From positions 11,949 through 75,948 of the forward strand of contig JBKBNP010000018.1 in the NCBI GenBank assembly GCA_046295215.1: a stretch of 64,000 nt of DNA. Reading direction: 5' to 3'. A program made the position numbers and the translations under genes. The DNA comes from Szabonella sp046295215 (GTDB taxonomy: Bacteria > Pseudomonadota > Alphaproteobacteria > Rhodobacterales > Rhodobacteraceae). Shown here piece by piece: positions 37,001 through 44,916 of this stretch; the stretch's first letter is position 1, and each line of letters begins with the position of its first letter. The notes beneath the pieces are model-generated. The model worked only from the letters and a program-made list of their open reading frames with translations, had not been told where the DNA came from and ran no database searches.

Positions 37001-37182
37001 CCAAAACCCTTGAAAAGCTGGAAAAAGACCTCTCCGGCCTGCGCGCCCGCCTTTCCAACCCGAAATTCGTGGAAAGTGCCAAGGAAGACATCGTCGAGGA
37101 AACCCGCGAGAAACTTGCGCAAGGCGAGGAGGAGGCCGCAAAACTCGACGCCGCCCTTTCCCGTCTGGCCGAGATGGCCTGA
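34003..37182 (+). CDS. valS: Valine--tRNA ligase
   Basis: Class I synthetase with editing (CP1) domain, 1059 aa, longer than the usual 950-1000. HIGH motif in PPNVTGALHMGHAFN, editing region around TTRPETMLGDGAVAVHPSD, KMSKS in DAKGKKMSKSLGNVIDP, anticodon domain, and a C-terminal coiled coil (EEQARLAKTLEKLEKDL). Residues about 515-625, between WYGPKLDENG and RRDPDVLDTWFSSG, are an unusual insert encoded by a stretch (35.58-35.88 kb) of far lower GC than its surroundings. The frame is intact throughout, so the enzyme is probably functional. Confidence 0.96.
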   Translation: MPMEKTFNAAEAEPRISAMWEDTGAFAAGANKSRDEAFCVMIPPPNVTGALHMGHAFNNTLQDILTRWHRMRGFDTLWQPGTDHAGIATQMVTEREMAANGEPPRREMGREAFLERVWQQKIKSRGTIIGQLKRLGASCDWSREAFTMSGAPNCPPGEEGNFHDAVIKVFVDLYNKRRIYRGKRLVNWDPHFETAISDLEVENIEVPGHMWHFKYPLAANPETGERETYRYIEKDAEGTVIVDEIRDYIAIATTRPETMLGDGAVAVHPSDERYAPIIGKLCEIPVGPKEHRRLIPITTDEYPDPAFGSGAVKITGAHDFNDYAVAKRGGIPCYRLMDTRAQMRADGAAYAEAAEVAGAVARGKQQLSESEADTVNLVPDAYRGLDRFAAREQVVAEITADGLAVMTRADDPRLGKSALKPEAEGADALVPLIESKPIMQPFGDRSKVVIEPMLTDQWFVDTAKIVEPALEAVRTGKTRIIPESGEKTYYHWLENIEPWCISRQLWWGHQIPVWYGPKLDENGSLVAGESERFCSSGFEQAKAIAANHFSAVYPNATIFIEELLSDPEPTWPSTDEEYAQFRELMKGSQLEKLFPQKRLENSKNWQLKIENDRNTGQRKVIIKLRRDPDVLDTWFSSGLWPIGTLGWPEPTPELAKYFPTSVLVTGQDILFFWVARMMMMQLAVVDQVPFHTVYLHGLVRDAKGKKMSKSLGNVIDPLEIIDEYGADALRFTNAAMASLGGVLKLDTARVAGYRNFTTKLWNACRFAEMNGVWEGHSTQSAPPEATATANRWIIGETVKALQEVDAALADYRFDQAADTLYKFVWGKVCDWYVEFAKPLFDGDQAGETRATMAWVLDQSMILLHPIMPFITEELWATTGSRAKPLVLTDWPALPETLIDAPSMREMTWVTGLIDGIRSARAQMHVPAGLKVTLLRIGLEGTARTAYDRNAALIARLARIETVADADTTPKGAITVAAEGGTFAIPLEGLIDIAEEQARLAKTLEKLEKDLSGLRARLSNPKFVESAKEDIVEETREKLAQGEEEAAKLDAALSRLAEMA
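35570..35880 (+). other. AT-rich mosaic patch inside valS
   Basis: By hand count 35641-35880 contains 109 G/C in 240 bases (45%), against a visibly much higher GC on both sides. It encodes a Lys/Asn/Glu-rich insert with codons such as AAA, TTT and ACT that are rare elsewhere in the window. Boundaries are approximate. Confidence 0.75.
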
Positions 37183-37183
37183 T

Positions 37184-37256
37184 CTTCATCTTGGCGGCAA
37201 ATACCTTCGGGGGGTGAGGATCGGCCCCGCCGATCCGAGGGGGGCAGACAGCCCCC
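37184..37256 (-). repeat. Compound palindromic intergenic repeat, copy 2
   Basis: Read on the minus strand: GGGGGC-tgtct-GCCCCC hairpin (37256-37240), GGATCGG-type stem with GGGGC loop (37236-37218), then tail CCCCCGAAGGTATTT and CAAGATGAAG up to 37184. The tail abuts the valS stop codon. Confidence 0.7.
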
Positions 37257-37348
37257 TTCCCCGACTCCCACAAGGCGCGCGGCAGGCAAGTCACCCTTCG
37301 CGGGTCACATCCGATCTTCGCGCAAACCCCTGTTGCCCCGGGAAATTC

Positions 37349-37432
37349 TGGTACGGGTGGTCGGACTCGAACCGACACTCCTTGCGGAAACAGATTTTGA
37401 GTCTGTCGCGTCTACCATTCCGCCACACCCGC
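37349..37432 (-). tRNA. tRNA-Leu (CAA anticodon)
   Basis: 84 nt including an encoded CCA. Acceptor stem GCGGGTG pairs with CACCCGT (one G-U), the D-arm has GGCGGAATGGTAGACGC, the anticodon loop is C-T-CAA-A-A between CAGA/TCTG, there is a long class II variable arm (TTCCGCAAGGAG), and the T-loop is GGTTCGAGTCC. It reads UUG codons. Confidence 0.95.
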
Positions 37433-37578
37433 CGATCCGGCCTTCCCATCGCAGGGTCAGCCGCGCAGGACCAACCGGGAAAGCCGCCGCCAATTCGCCA
37501 TTCCGAAACCGGAACCGCGCCGACGAAAGGGGAATTACCGCGCTCTGCGATCCGCGTCAATCCGCTGCCCCAGCGCGA

Positions 37579-38418
37579 TCAGAGCCGGTTGACCGCAAAT
37601 GTGTCGCAATCGCCCATATGGCCGCTGCGATAGCCGGTCACGAACCAGCGCGCCCGCTGTTCGGACGTGCCATGGGTGAAGGTATGCGGCATCGGTGTGC
37701 GGCCTGCGTTGCGTTGCAATGTATCATCCCCGATCTGGCGGGCGGCATTGACGGCATCCTCCAGATCCCCCGGCTCCACTGTCCCGAGCCTGTCCTGTGC
37801 GGCCCTGGCCCAGATCCCCGAAAAACAATCTGCCTGCAACTCGATCCGCACCGAGATCCGGTTGCTCTCTTCCCGGCTGACCTGCTGACGCCGCTGATGG
37901 GCCGTCCCGAGGATCCCCAACTCGTTCTGCACATGATGGGCAATCTCATGCGCCACGACATAGGCGGCGGCAAAATCACCCTCCGCCCCCAGCCGGTCGC
38001 GCAGGGTCGTGAAGAACCGCGTGTCGAGATAGGCCTTACGGTCCGCCGGGCAGTAGAACGGCCCCGAGGCGCCTTCCGCCCCGCCGCAGGGCGACCCGGT
38101 CGCGCCCGAAAACAGCACCAGAACCGCAGGCCGGTAGTCGCGGCCCAGTTGTTCACGAAAGATCGCCTGCCAGACTTCCTCGGTATCGGCGAGTGTCACG
38201 GCCACGAATTCACCCGACGACCGGTCGGCTTCGGAGAGTTCGGCCTGTTGGGGGGCGCCGCCCTGATCCTGCAACAGGGGCGTCACATCCACGCCGAGGA
38301 AATAACCGATCGCCAGAACGGCAATCAGCCCGATCCCGCCGATACTGCCGCCGCGCGCCATGCCGCCCCCGCGCCGGTCCTCGATATTGCGGCTTGTCCG
38401 CCTGCCCTTCCAGTCCAT
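37579..38418 (-). CDS. Neutral zinc metallopeptidase (YpfJ family)
   Basis: 279 aa. One N-terminal membrane anchor (about 27-43) then an extracytoplasmic zincin domain with HExxH at 157-161 (VVAHEIAHH) and GTAHQRRQQVSR downstream; conserved cysteines at 111 and 123. This matches the YpfJ/PF04228 putative neutral zinc metallopeptidase family. ATG at 38418 follows GAAGGG; longer in-frame reading upstream is not supported. Substrate unknown. Confidence 0.9.
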   Translation of the reverse strand: MDWKGRRTSRNIEDRRGGGMARGGSIGGIGLIAVLAIGYFLGVDVTPLLQDQGGAPQQAELSEADRSSGEFVAVTLADTEEVWQAIFREQLGRDYRPAVLVLFSGATGSPCGGAEGASGPFYCPADRKAYLDTRFFTTLRDRLGAEGDFAAAYVVAHEIAHHVQNELGILGTAHQRRQQVSREESNRISVRIELQADCFSGIWARAAQDRLGTVEPGDLEDAVNAARQIGDDTLQRNAGRTPMPHTFTHGTSEQRARWFVTGYRSGHMGDCDTFAVNRL

Positions 38419-38660
38419 CGCGCAACCCTTCACACCCCATCCGGATCGACAGGCTATCCCGCCTCCCCCTCGGCGGAAAGCCCCTCTGCGGAACGGTCTG
38501 TCCTCGATTGTGCCAGACCGGCGGAAGGGTGCTGTCGCCCGTCTTCTCGATGGCGTCCGCGACCTCTCCGCCGCCTCCCCAACCGCGCCCTGCGTTGCCC
38601 CCCCTTGACCCGCCTGCCCGGCCATGGTCAGAACCGCGCCAGCCCGCCCCGGAGCCGCCC

Positions 38661-39239
38661 ATGATCCGCGCCCTTTACAACTGGACGATGTCGCTTGCGC
38701 AATCGCGCCACGCGCTAGCCGCGCTGGCTTTCGTGGCCTTCATCGAAAGTTCGGTCTTTCCGGTCCCGCCCGATGTGCTGATGATCCCGATGATCCTCGC
38801 CGCCCCCCGCCGCGCCTTCCTGATCGCAACGGTGGCAACGGTTGCCTCGGTCCTCGGCGGGGCGCTCGGATACTGGATCGGCGCCACGTTCTACGACGGC
38901 ATCGGTCGCCCCGTGCTGGAATTCTACGGCAAGGACGCCCATGCCGCCTCCTTCTTCGAGCGGCTCAACGCCTGGGGGGCCTGGGTCGTGCTGGTGGCCG
39001 GGGTCACGCCCTTTCCCTACAAGGTCATCACGATCCTGTCAGGCATGTCGAACCTCTCCTTTACAGTGTTCATGTTTGCCTCTCTGTTGGCGCGGGGGCT
39101 GCGTTTCTTTCTTGTCGCAGCGCTTTTGTGGAAATTTGGCGCGCCGATCCGTGATTTCATCGAACGGCGTCTGGGGCTGATGTTCACGCTGGCCTGCATG
39201 CTTCTGATCGGGGGATTTGTCGTGGTGAGATACCTGTGA
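38661..39239 (+). CDS. YqaA-family (VTT/DedA-like) membrane protein
   Basis: 192 aa with about four to five helices. The signature ESSVFPVPPDVLMIPMILAAP and the re-entrant VTPFPYKVITILSGM match the small YqaA branch of the VTT/DedA superfamily, some members of which act in phospholipid flipping. GGAG six bases before the ATG. Its stop overlaps the dsbB start by four bases, so the two are co-translated. Confidence 0.85.
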   Translation: MIRALYNWTMSLAQSRHALAALAFVAFIESSVFPVPPDVLMIPMILAAPRRAFLIATVATVASVLGGALGYWIGATFYDGIGRPVLEFYGKDAHAASFFERLNAWGAWVVLVAGVTPFPYKVITILSGMSNLSFTVFMFASLLARGLRFFLVAALLWKFGAPIRDFIERRLGLMFTLACMLLIGGFVVVRYL

Positions 39240-39721
39240 GATCGGCTGAGTCCCTGCGCGCCGAAGGCCGGATCCTGGTGCTGGTCGCCGCCTCAGGGTC
39301 CGCAGCCCTGCTGGCCGGGGCCTTTGCCTTCGAGCATCTGGGCGGAATGCACCCCTGCCAGCTTTGCCTCTGGCAGCGATGGCCCCATGCGGCGGCGCTC
39401 GTCATCGCGGCGCTTGCCCTGATCTTGGGCACAAGATGGCTGGGCTGGCTCGGGGCGCTGGCCGCCCTGACCACCGCCGGAATCGCGCTGTTTCACACCG
39501 GGGTCGAACGGGGCTGGTGGGAAGGGCTCGCAGGCTGTTCGGGCGGCTCGCTCGCAGGACTGGACGTCAACGACCTCCTGAACCCGAATGTGGTGCTTGC
39601 CGCCCCTGTGCGCTGCGACGCGGTGCCCTGGGAACTGCTCGGCCTCTCGATGGCAAGCTGGAACGGCATTGCCTCGCTGATGCTGGCACTCCTCTGGGTC
39701 GCCGCCGCCCGCCGCGGCTGA
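39236..39721 (+). CDS. dsbB: Disulfide bond formation protein DsbB
   Basis: 161 aa, four helices. Redox pairs Cys41/Cys44 (HPCQLCLWQRWPH) and Cys99/Cys125 in the second periplasmic loop, as needed to reoxidise DsbA and pass electrons to ubiquinone. GTG start within a GTGA overlap with the yqaA-like gene. Convergent with the carboxylesterase gene, three bases apart. Confidence 0.93.
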   Translation: MRSAESLRAEGRILVLVAASGSAALLAGAFAFEHLGGMHPCQLCLWQRWPHAAALVIAALALILGTRWLGWLGALAALTTAGIALFHTGVERGWWEGLAGCSGGSLAGLDVNDLLNPNVVLAAPVRCDAVPWELLGLSMASWNGIASLMLALLWVAAARRG

Positions 39722-39724
39722 ACC

Positions 39725-40387
39725 CTAGTCGGGCAGCACATCCCGCAGGAAGGCCAGCGCCACCGACAGGCCGTCCGGCGCGATGCCATGGCCGGTGCCC
39801 TCCATCACATGCCCATAGGTCGTAAACCCGGCCGCCGTCAGGGCATTGCCTGCAAGGCCCATGTCCTGAAACGGCACCACCGGGTCCGCATCACCGTGGA
39901 TCAGCAGCACGGGCGGCTTCACCACCGCCTCCGCCGCCAGCCGCTCGGGTGCCAGCAACCGCCCCGAAATCGCCACAACCCCTGCAATTGCAACCGGGCG
40001 GCGCGGGGCCACATGCAGCGCCATCATCGCCCCCTGGCTGAACCCCACCAGCGCCAGCGCCTCCGGCCCCAGCCCTTCCTCGGCCAGTCGCGCCTCCAGA
40101 AAGGCGTTGAGATCGGCCTCGGCCCGCACGAGGCCTGCACGGCTTTCGTCCTCGGACGACCCGTCAAGCCAGGGGATCGAGAACCACTGCCGCCCGAAGG
40201 GCGCCCCCGCCACCCGTTCCGGCGCATCGGGCGCCAGAAACACCGTGTCCGGCAGATGCGGCGCCAGCGGATCGGCCAGCCCCAGCAGATCCGCCCCATC
40301 CGCACCATAGCCATGCAGAAAGACCACCATGCGGCGCGCGGCCCCCTTTGCCGCCCCCCGGCGTCCGAATTGCAATTCTCGCGTCAT
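39725..40387 (-). CDS. Carboxylesterase/phospholipase-family alpha/beta hydrolase
   Basis: 220 aa of the phospholipase/carboxylesterase (YpfH) family: VVFLHGYGADGADLLGLA oxyanion region, nucleophile elbow LVGFSQGAMMALHV, Asp in LLIHGDADPVVPF and His in EGTGHGIAPDG. Acts on short acyl esters in relatives. The ATG overlaps the stop of the upstream glycosylase gene by four bases, so the two form an operon. Confidence 0.9.
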   Translation of the reverse strand: MTRELQFGRRGAAKGAARRMVVFLHGYGADGADLLGLADPLAPHLPDTVFLAPDAPERVAGAPFGRQWFSIPWLDGSSEDESRAGLVRAEADLNAFLEARLAEEGLGPEALALVGFSQGAMMALHVAPRRPVAIAGVVAISGRLLAPERLAAEAVVKPPVLLIHGDADPVVPFQDMGLAGNALTAAGFTTYGHVMEGTGHGIAPDGLSVALAFLRDVLPD

Positions 40388-41010
40388 GTGATCCCTTCCC
40401 GCCTCGTTTCCACCCGGTAGTAGGCCCAAAGCAGCCGTGCGGCAACCGACCGCCAGGGTGACCAGGCCGCTGCCATCTGCCGCAACTCCCGCTCCTTCGG
40501 GCGGGCCTCCAGGTCAAACAGACGCCGCGCGCTTTCCTGCAGCGCCAGATCGCCCGGTGCAAAGACATCTGCCCGGCCAAGGCTGAACATTGCATAGATC
40601 TCGGCGGTCCAGATGCCGATGCCCGGCAGGGCGGTCAGACAAGCCACGATTTCCGGATCGTCCATCCTGCGGAGCGCGTCAAAGTCCAGATCGGACCGCG
40701 CCAGAGCCTGCGCATAGCGGATCTTCTGGCGCGACAAACCGCAGCCGCGCAGCGTCTCCTCCGCCGCCTCCGCAACCGCGCCCCGTTCCGCAAGGCCCGC
40801 CTCCTCCAGCCGCGCCGTGATGGCCCGGGCCGAGGCAACGCTCACCTGCTGGCTGACAATCGCCCCCAGAAGGGCGGCGAACCCGTCCGGCCGCAGCCGC
40901 AGGGGCACAGGCCCCGTCAGCACAAGCGCCTTGGCAAAGCGCGGCTCGCGCGCCGCAAGCCACCTCGCCCCTTCGGCAATGCAAGCCTCATCCCGAATGA
41001 TCCGGCCCAT
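40384..41010 (-). CDS. DNA-3-methyladenine glycosylase II (AlkA-like HhH-GPD)
   Basis: 208 aa. Helix-hairpin-helix LTALPGIGIWTAEIYAMF followed by the catalytic Asp154 in DVFAPGDLALQ, the hallmark of HhH-GPD alkylbase glycosylases. The N-terminal TBP-like domain of E. coli AlkA is missing, as in many short alphaproteobacterial versions. First gene of a two-gene unit with the carboxylesterase. No SOS box or Ada-type site was seen upstream. Confidence 0.9.
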   Translation of the reverse strand: MGRIIRDEACIAEGARWLAAREPRFAKALVLTGPVPLRLRPDGFAALLGAIVSQQVSVASARAITARLEEAGLAERGAVAEAAEETLRGCGLSRQKIRYAQALARSDLDFDALRRMDDPEIVACLTALPGIGIWTAEIYAMFSLGRADVFAPGDLALQESARRLFDLEARPKERELRQMAAAWSPWRSVAARLLWAYYRVETRREGIT

Positions 41011-41069
41011 CTGTCCCCCCTTGTTGAACGCACCCTAGCCGCCGCACTCCTTGAGGAAAAGCACCTCCG

Positions 41070-41147
41070 GCTTTCACCTTGGCTCAAATACCTCGGGAGA
41101 GGCTGCGGGGCGGGTGCGGGGGGCGCCCCTGTCCCGCAGCCTCCCCC
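41070..41147 (-). repeat. Compound palindromic intergenic repeat, copy 3
   Basis: Eleven-bp perfect stem GAGGCTGCGGG (41099-41109)/CCCGCAGCCTC (41133-41143) with an internal GGGGCGCCCC palindrome, and, reading the minus strand, a tail TCCCGAGGTATTTGAGCC then AAGGTGAAAG. It lies between divergent genes, so termination is not its obvious role here. Confidence 0.65.
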
Positions 41148-41224
41148 CTGCCCCCGCGCGGCGGATTGTCCCCGGCACAATTTCCCGCTGGACCTCGCAC
41201 CTTGGCCGGGCCTAAGCCTGTCGC

Positions 41225-42466
41225 ATGAGCCAGACCTCCCCCCTCGCCGCAGCATCCCTGCCCCCCGATGATACGGTCGCGCGCCGCAACGTGTTCGTTC
41301 TCGTGGCGGCCCAGGCGATCCTTGGCGCGCAGATGCCGATGATCTTCACCATCGCGGGGCTTGCGGGGCAGACGCTTGCCTCCAATGCCTGCTGGGCCAC
41401 GCTGTCGATCTCCATCATGGTGATCGGCTCGATGCTTTCGGCCACGCCGCTCTCGGCGCTGATGCAGCGCCATGGGCGGCGGGCGGGCTTTGTCGCCGGC
41501 ACGCTCGCAGGCGGCCTCGGTGCGGCCATCGGGGCCTGGGGGTTGCTGACATCCTCCTTTCCGCTCTTTCTGCTCGGCGCGCTGTTTTCCGGCACCTATA
41601 TGTCGGCGCAGGGCTTCTATCGCTTCGCCGCCGCAGACACCGCATCCGAGGCGTTCCGCCCCAAGGCGATTTCCTGGGTCATGGCGGGGGGGCTCTTGTC
41701 GGCGGTGATCGGGCCGCAACTGGTCAAGGTCACGGCGGAATCGATGGTCGTGCCTTTCCTGGGCACCTATGTCGCGGTGATCGGGCTCAATCTGGTCGGC
41801 TCGTTCCTGTTCCTGTTCCTGCGCATCCCCAAACCCCCGGCGCCGAAAACCGGCGATGTGCCAATCCGCACACGCCTGGAATTGCTGCGCACGCCGCGCA
41901 TCGCGGTCGCCGTGATCTGCGCGACCGTGTCCTATGCGCTGATGAACCTCGTGATGACCTCCTCGCCGCTCGCGGTGGTCGGCTGCGGATTCGAAACCGC
42001 GGATGCTGCCGATGTGGTGACGGCGCATGTCCTGGCAATGTATGCGCCCTCCTTCTTCACCGGCCATCTGATCGCCCGCTTCGGGGTGGAACGGATCGTT
42101 GCGGCGGGTCTTGCGATCCTTGCCGCCTCCGGGGCGGTGGCGCTGACGGGGGTGGAACTGTCCACCTTCTTCATCGCGCTGGTGCTGTTAGGGATCGGCT
42201 GGAATTTCGGCTTCATCGGGGCAACGACGATGCTCGCCTCCGCGCATGCGCCGGCCGAACGCGGGCGGATGCAGGGGTTGAATGATCTGCTGGTCTTTGG
42301 CGGGGTAACGCTGGCCTCCTTCTCCTCCGGCGGGTTGATGAACTGTTCGGGCGGTTCGGTGGAAGCAGGCTGGCAGGCGGTCAATATCGCCATGCTGCCC
42401 TTCCTCGTGCTGGCGGGCGGCGCGCTGATCTGGCTGGCGCTGCAACCGAAGGAAAGCCGCGCCTGA
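41225..42466 (+). CDS. Major facilitator superfamily transporter
   Basis: 413 aa with twelve predicted helices; the loop between helices two and three has ALMQRHGRRAGFVAG, the MFS signature, and the second half repeats it more weakly (HLIARFGVERIVAAG). Closest in feel to the YbjJ/MFS-1 exporters, but no substrate can be assigned. No strong ribosome site before the ATG. Followed by a perfect hairpin terminator. Confidence 0.88.
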   Translation: MSQTSPLAAASLPPDDTVARRNVFVLVAAQAILGAQMPMIFTIAGLAGQTLASNACWATLSISIMVIGSMLSATPLSALMQRHGRRAGFVAGTLAGGLGAAIGAWGLLTSSFPLFLLGALFSGTYMSAQGFYRFAAADTASEAFRPKAISWVMAGGLLSAVIGPQLVKVTAESMVVPFLGTYVAVIGLNLVGSFLFLFLRIPKPPAPKTGDVPIRTRLELLRTPRIAVAVICATVSYALMNLVMTSSPLAVVGCGFETADAADVVTAHVLAMYAPSFFTGHLIARFGVERIVAAGLAILAASGAVALTGVELSTFFIALVLLGIGWNFGFIGATTMLASAHAPAERGRMQGLNDLLVFGGVTLASFSSGGLMNCSGGSVEAGWQAVNIAMLPFLVLAGGALIWLALQPKESRA

Positions 42467-42476
42467 GTTTGGCGGA

Positions 42477-42508
42477 GCGCGCGCCAAGAGGCGCGCGCAA
42501 GCCCTTTT
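42477..42508. terminator. Terminator between the MFS gene and bolA
   Basis: GCGCGCGCC (42477-42485), loop AAGA, GGCGCGCGC (42490-42498), then AAGCCCTTTTG. A nine-bp perfect stem that can serve both convergent genes. Confidence 0.75.
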
Positions 42509-42535
42509 GTCCCGGTCCCCGTCAAGGCCGGGGCC

Positions 42536-42568
42536 CTCGGGTTTCAGATATTTTTGCCAGGATGAAAG
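42536..42568 (+). repeat. Tail of the compound repeat (degenerate copy)
   Basis: CTCGGGTTTCAGATATTTTT followed by GCCAGGATGAAAG resembles the tail of the compound repeat; the preceding CCCCG/CGGGG stem is imperfect. Confidence 0.45.
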
Positions 42569-42583
42569 CCAGGAGCGATCAGG

Positions 42584-42838
42584 TCAGCCCGCGTCGATGG
42601 CAAGGGCATGCACCGATCCGAGGATTTCGGGGCCAAGGGCCGCATGGATCGCGCGGTGCCGCGCGACGCGCGACAGGGGCGCGAGATCCGGCGCACGGAT
42701 CGCCACGGCGAAATGCGACTCACCCGACCCGTCATCTCCCGAATGACCCGCATGCCGGTGGCTTTCATTCACCACCTCCAGCCGATCCGGGCGAAATGCG
42801 GCCTCCAGACGGTCACGAATTCGGTCTGCCATGGCCAT
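42584..42838 (-). CDS. bolA: BolA-family protein
   Basis: 84 aa. The BolA fold signature NESHRHAGHSGDDGSGESHF (within residues 25-45) and a C-terminal conserved His in GSVHALAI are present. BolA proteins pair with monothiol glutaredoxins to handle [2Fe-2S] clusters. Start ATG at 42838 (another ATG six bases on); a longer open frame upstream is not supported. Divergent from the J-domain gene with 73 bases between starts. Confidence 0.92.
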   Translation of the reverse strand: MAMADRIRDRLEAAFRPDRLEVVNESHRHAGHSGDDGSGESHFAVAIRAPDLAPLSRVARHRAIHAALGPEILGSVHALAIDAG

Positions 42839-42911
42839 TTCGCTGTCAACCCCCTTCAATCCCTGCCGCTTTGATCTAAACTCCTGCCTCCGAGTCGGAA
42901 AGGCAAGACCC

Positions 42912-43550
42912 ATGAGCAACCGCCCCCCCTTCGAGTTCGACATGCGCGTGTCGGCCGACAAGAAAAAGCGCAAGACCGGGCGGCGGGGCATGTCCGGGGC
43001 TTTCGAGACCTCGACGCGGAGCTGCGAATATCCGGGCTGTCAGGAACCGGGGCTTTACCGCGCGCCGAAAAGTCCCGACCTTCTGGATGAGTTCCTGTGG
43101 TTCTGTCGCGACCATGTGCGCGAATACAACCTGAAGTGGAATTTCTTTCAGGGCAGCAGCGAAGAAGATTTCCAGGCCTTTCTCGAAAAGGACCGGCATT
43201 GGGGACGCGAGACCCAGCCTTTTGCCAAGCGCCCCGATGAAGGCCGCGTCTGGTCGCGGCTGGGGGTGAATGACCCGATGGCCCTGCTTGGCGAAAAGGC
43301 GACCCAGAATCCGGGTCGGCAACCGGTCGGCAATGTCACGCGCAAGCTGCCCCCGCCAGAGCGGAAGGCCATCGAGATACTGGATGCGCGCGACAGCTGG
43401 ACGAAATCTGAAATCCGCAAACAATACAAGAGTCTGGTGAAGGATCTTCATCCAGATATGAACGGCGGAGACCGATCCGACGAGGACCGTTTGCAAGAGG
43501 TCGTCTGGGCCTGGGACCAGATCAAGGACAGCCGGTTTTTCCGCGACTGA
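42912..43550 (+). CDS. J-domain (DnaJ-like) protein with N-terminal cysteine motif
   Basis: 212 aa. The J-domain is at the C-terminus (about 155-212) with HPD at 180-182 (LVKDLHPDMNGG), so it should stimulate an Hsp70. The N-terminal part has C38-x4-C43 and C65-x2-H68, a plausible zinc site. This inverted layout is common to a conserved alphaproteobacterial protein beside bolA. ATG at 42912; the longer frame upstream lacks a ribosome site. The last 29 bases overlap the end of the P450 gene on the other strand. Confidence 0.85.
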   Translation: MSNRPPFEFDMRVSADKKKRKTGRRGMSGAFETSTRSCEYPGCQEPGLYRAPKSPDLLDEFLWFCRDHVREYNLKWNFFQGSSEEDFQAFLEKDRHWGRETQPFAKRPDEGRVWSRLGVNDPMALLGEKATQNPGRQPVGNVTRKLPPPERKAIEILDARDSWTKSEIRKQYKSLVKDLHPDMNGGDRSDEDRLQEVVWAWDQIKDSRFFRD

Positions 43551-44916
43551 CGGCCGGGTTGCGCCGGATCACGCGCAACCGGATGCCATCCTTCGCGCGC
43601 ACGGTCAGATGCGCCACCGGCACCGGAACTTCCCCCGGCAGGGTTTCGAACCGGAAGGTCCGCAGCAGATGCGCCAGCAGCAATGGCCCCTCCACCATCG
43701 CGAAGCCCGCCCCCGGACAGACGCGGGGACCGGCCGAAAACGGGATATAGGCGTCCCGCGCGCAGGTCCGGCCCTCCTCCGTCTGCCAGCGGTCCGGGTC
43801 GAAATCATCCGGCCTGTCCCAGATCCGTGCGTGGCGGTGCAGATGCCAGGGGCTCAGCACCATTTGCGCGCCCGGTGTCACGTCGCGGTCGCGCAGCCGT
43901 TCCGGGCAGCGGTTCTCGCGCACCATCATCGGCACGGGCGGGTAAAGCCGCAGGGCTTCGCGGAACACATCGCGGGTGAACCGGAGCCGCCCCATCACCG
44001 AAAGTCCGGGCGCGTCGGGATCGAACATATCGCCCAGAGCCTCGGATTCGGCGGCGACCCGGTCCTGAACCTCCGGAAAGAGGGCAAGCAGATAGAGCGA
44101 CCAGGCGAGCGCGGAGGCCGAGGTTTCATGGCCCGCAAGAAAGAAGATCGCCACCTGATCGACCATTTCGGAGGTAGCGAACCGTTCCCCGGTCAGCGGG
44201 TCGGGCGTCAGCATGATCTTGGTTGCAAGGTCATCGGGGGCTGTGCCGGCCGCGATCTGCGCCGCCCGCGCCTCGGTCAGGTCGGTAATGAGGCGGCGGA
44301 TCGTGGCTGCGGTCTGCCGGGTGCGGGACTTGTGGAACCGCGGAAACCAGCGGGGCAAGGGCAGGAAGGCCGCGAGATTGAGGATCGGCTGGCTGCGCTG
44401 ATGGGAACGGAACTCGGTGAACACCCGCGCGGCGGTTTCATGTTCGATGGGGAGCGAAAAGAGCGTGCGGAAGATCACATCAGCGGCGGCATGGCTGGCC
44501 TGTTCCTCCACCTCGACCGTGCCTTCGGGCATGCGGGCGACCGCCACCTGCCCCGCCGCCCACATGGCGGGGAAAATGTCGCGCAGGCGCACGCCCTCGA
44601 AAGCCGGGTCGATGATCCGGCGCTGGCGTTCCCAGGTCTCGCCATTGGTCACGAAAACCGAATTGCCCAGAAGCGGGCGCAGCCCCTCGCCAATGCGGTC
44701 GGATTTGGGGAAGTCCTGCGGACGTTCTTGCAGGATCAGCCGCACCAATGCGGGGTCATTGCACAGATAGCTGCGGAAGAAGGGCGTCCGGAACTCCGCC
44801 ATCCAGGCCCGGTAGAGCCGTTCGGGCTGGGCCGAAAGGATGTCGCGTCGGAACAGCCGCAGATAGCGCCAGAGCGGGACGCGGTCAGGCCGGGCCGCAG
44901 GTTTGGGGGGTTGCAT
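43522..44916 (-). CDS. Cytochrome P450
   Basis: 464 aa. I-helix oxygen-binding motif FFLAGHETSASALAW, K-helix EALRLYPPVP (ExxR as EALR), and the haem loop FSAGPRVCPGAGFA with axial Cys400. No membrane anchor or signal, so a soluble class I-type enzyme needing separate ferredoxin and reductase, neither of which is adjacent. The ATG overlaps the stop of the upstream hydrolase gene (TGATG), so the two are one transcription unit. Resembles the CYP102/CYP110-like fatty-acid-type P450s in general form only; the substrate is unknown. Confidence 0.92.
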   Translation of the reverse strand: MQPPKPAARPDRVPLWRYLRLFRRDILSAQPERLYRAWMAEFRTPFFRSYLCNDPALVRLILQERPQDFPKSDRIGEGLRPLLGNSVFVTNGETWERQRRIIDPAFEGVRLRDIFPAMWAAGQVAVARMPEGTVEVEEQASHAAADVIFRTLFSLPIEHETAARVFTEFRSHQRSQPILNLAAFLPLPRWFPRFHKSRTRQTAATIRRLITDLTEARAAQIAAGTAPDDLATKIMLTPDPLTGERFATSEMVDQVAIFFLAGHETSASALAWSLYLLALFPEVQDRVAAESEALGDMFDPDAPGLSVMGRLRFTRDVFREALRLYPPVPMMVRENRCPERLRDRDVTPGAQMVLSPWHLHRHARIWDRPDDFDPDRWQTEEGRTCARDAYIPFSAGPRVCPGAGFAMVEGPLLLAHLLRTFRFETLPGEVPVPVAHLTVRAKDGIRLRVIRRNPAVSRGKTGCP

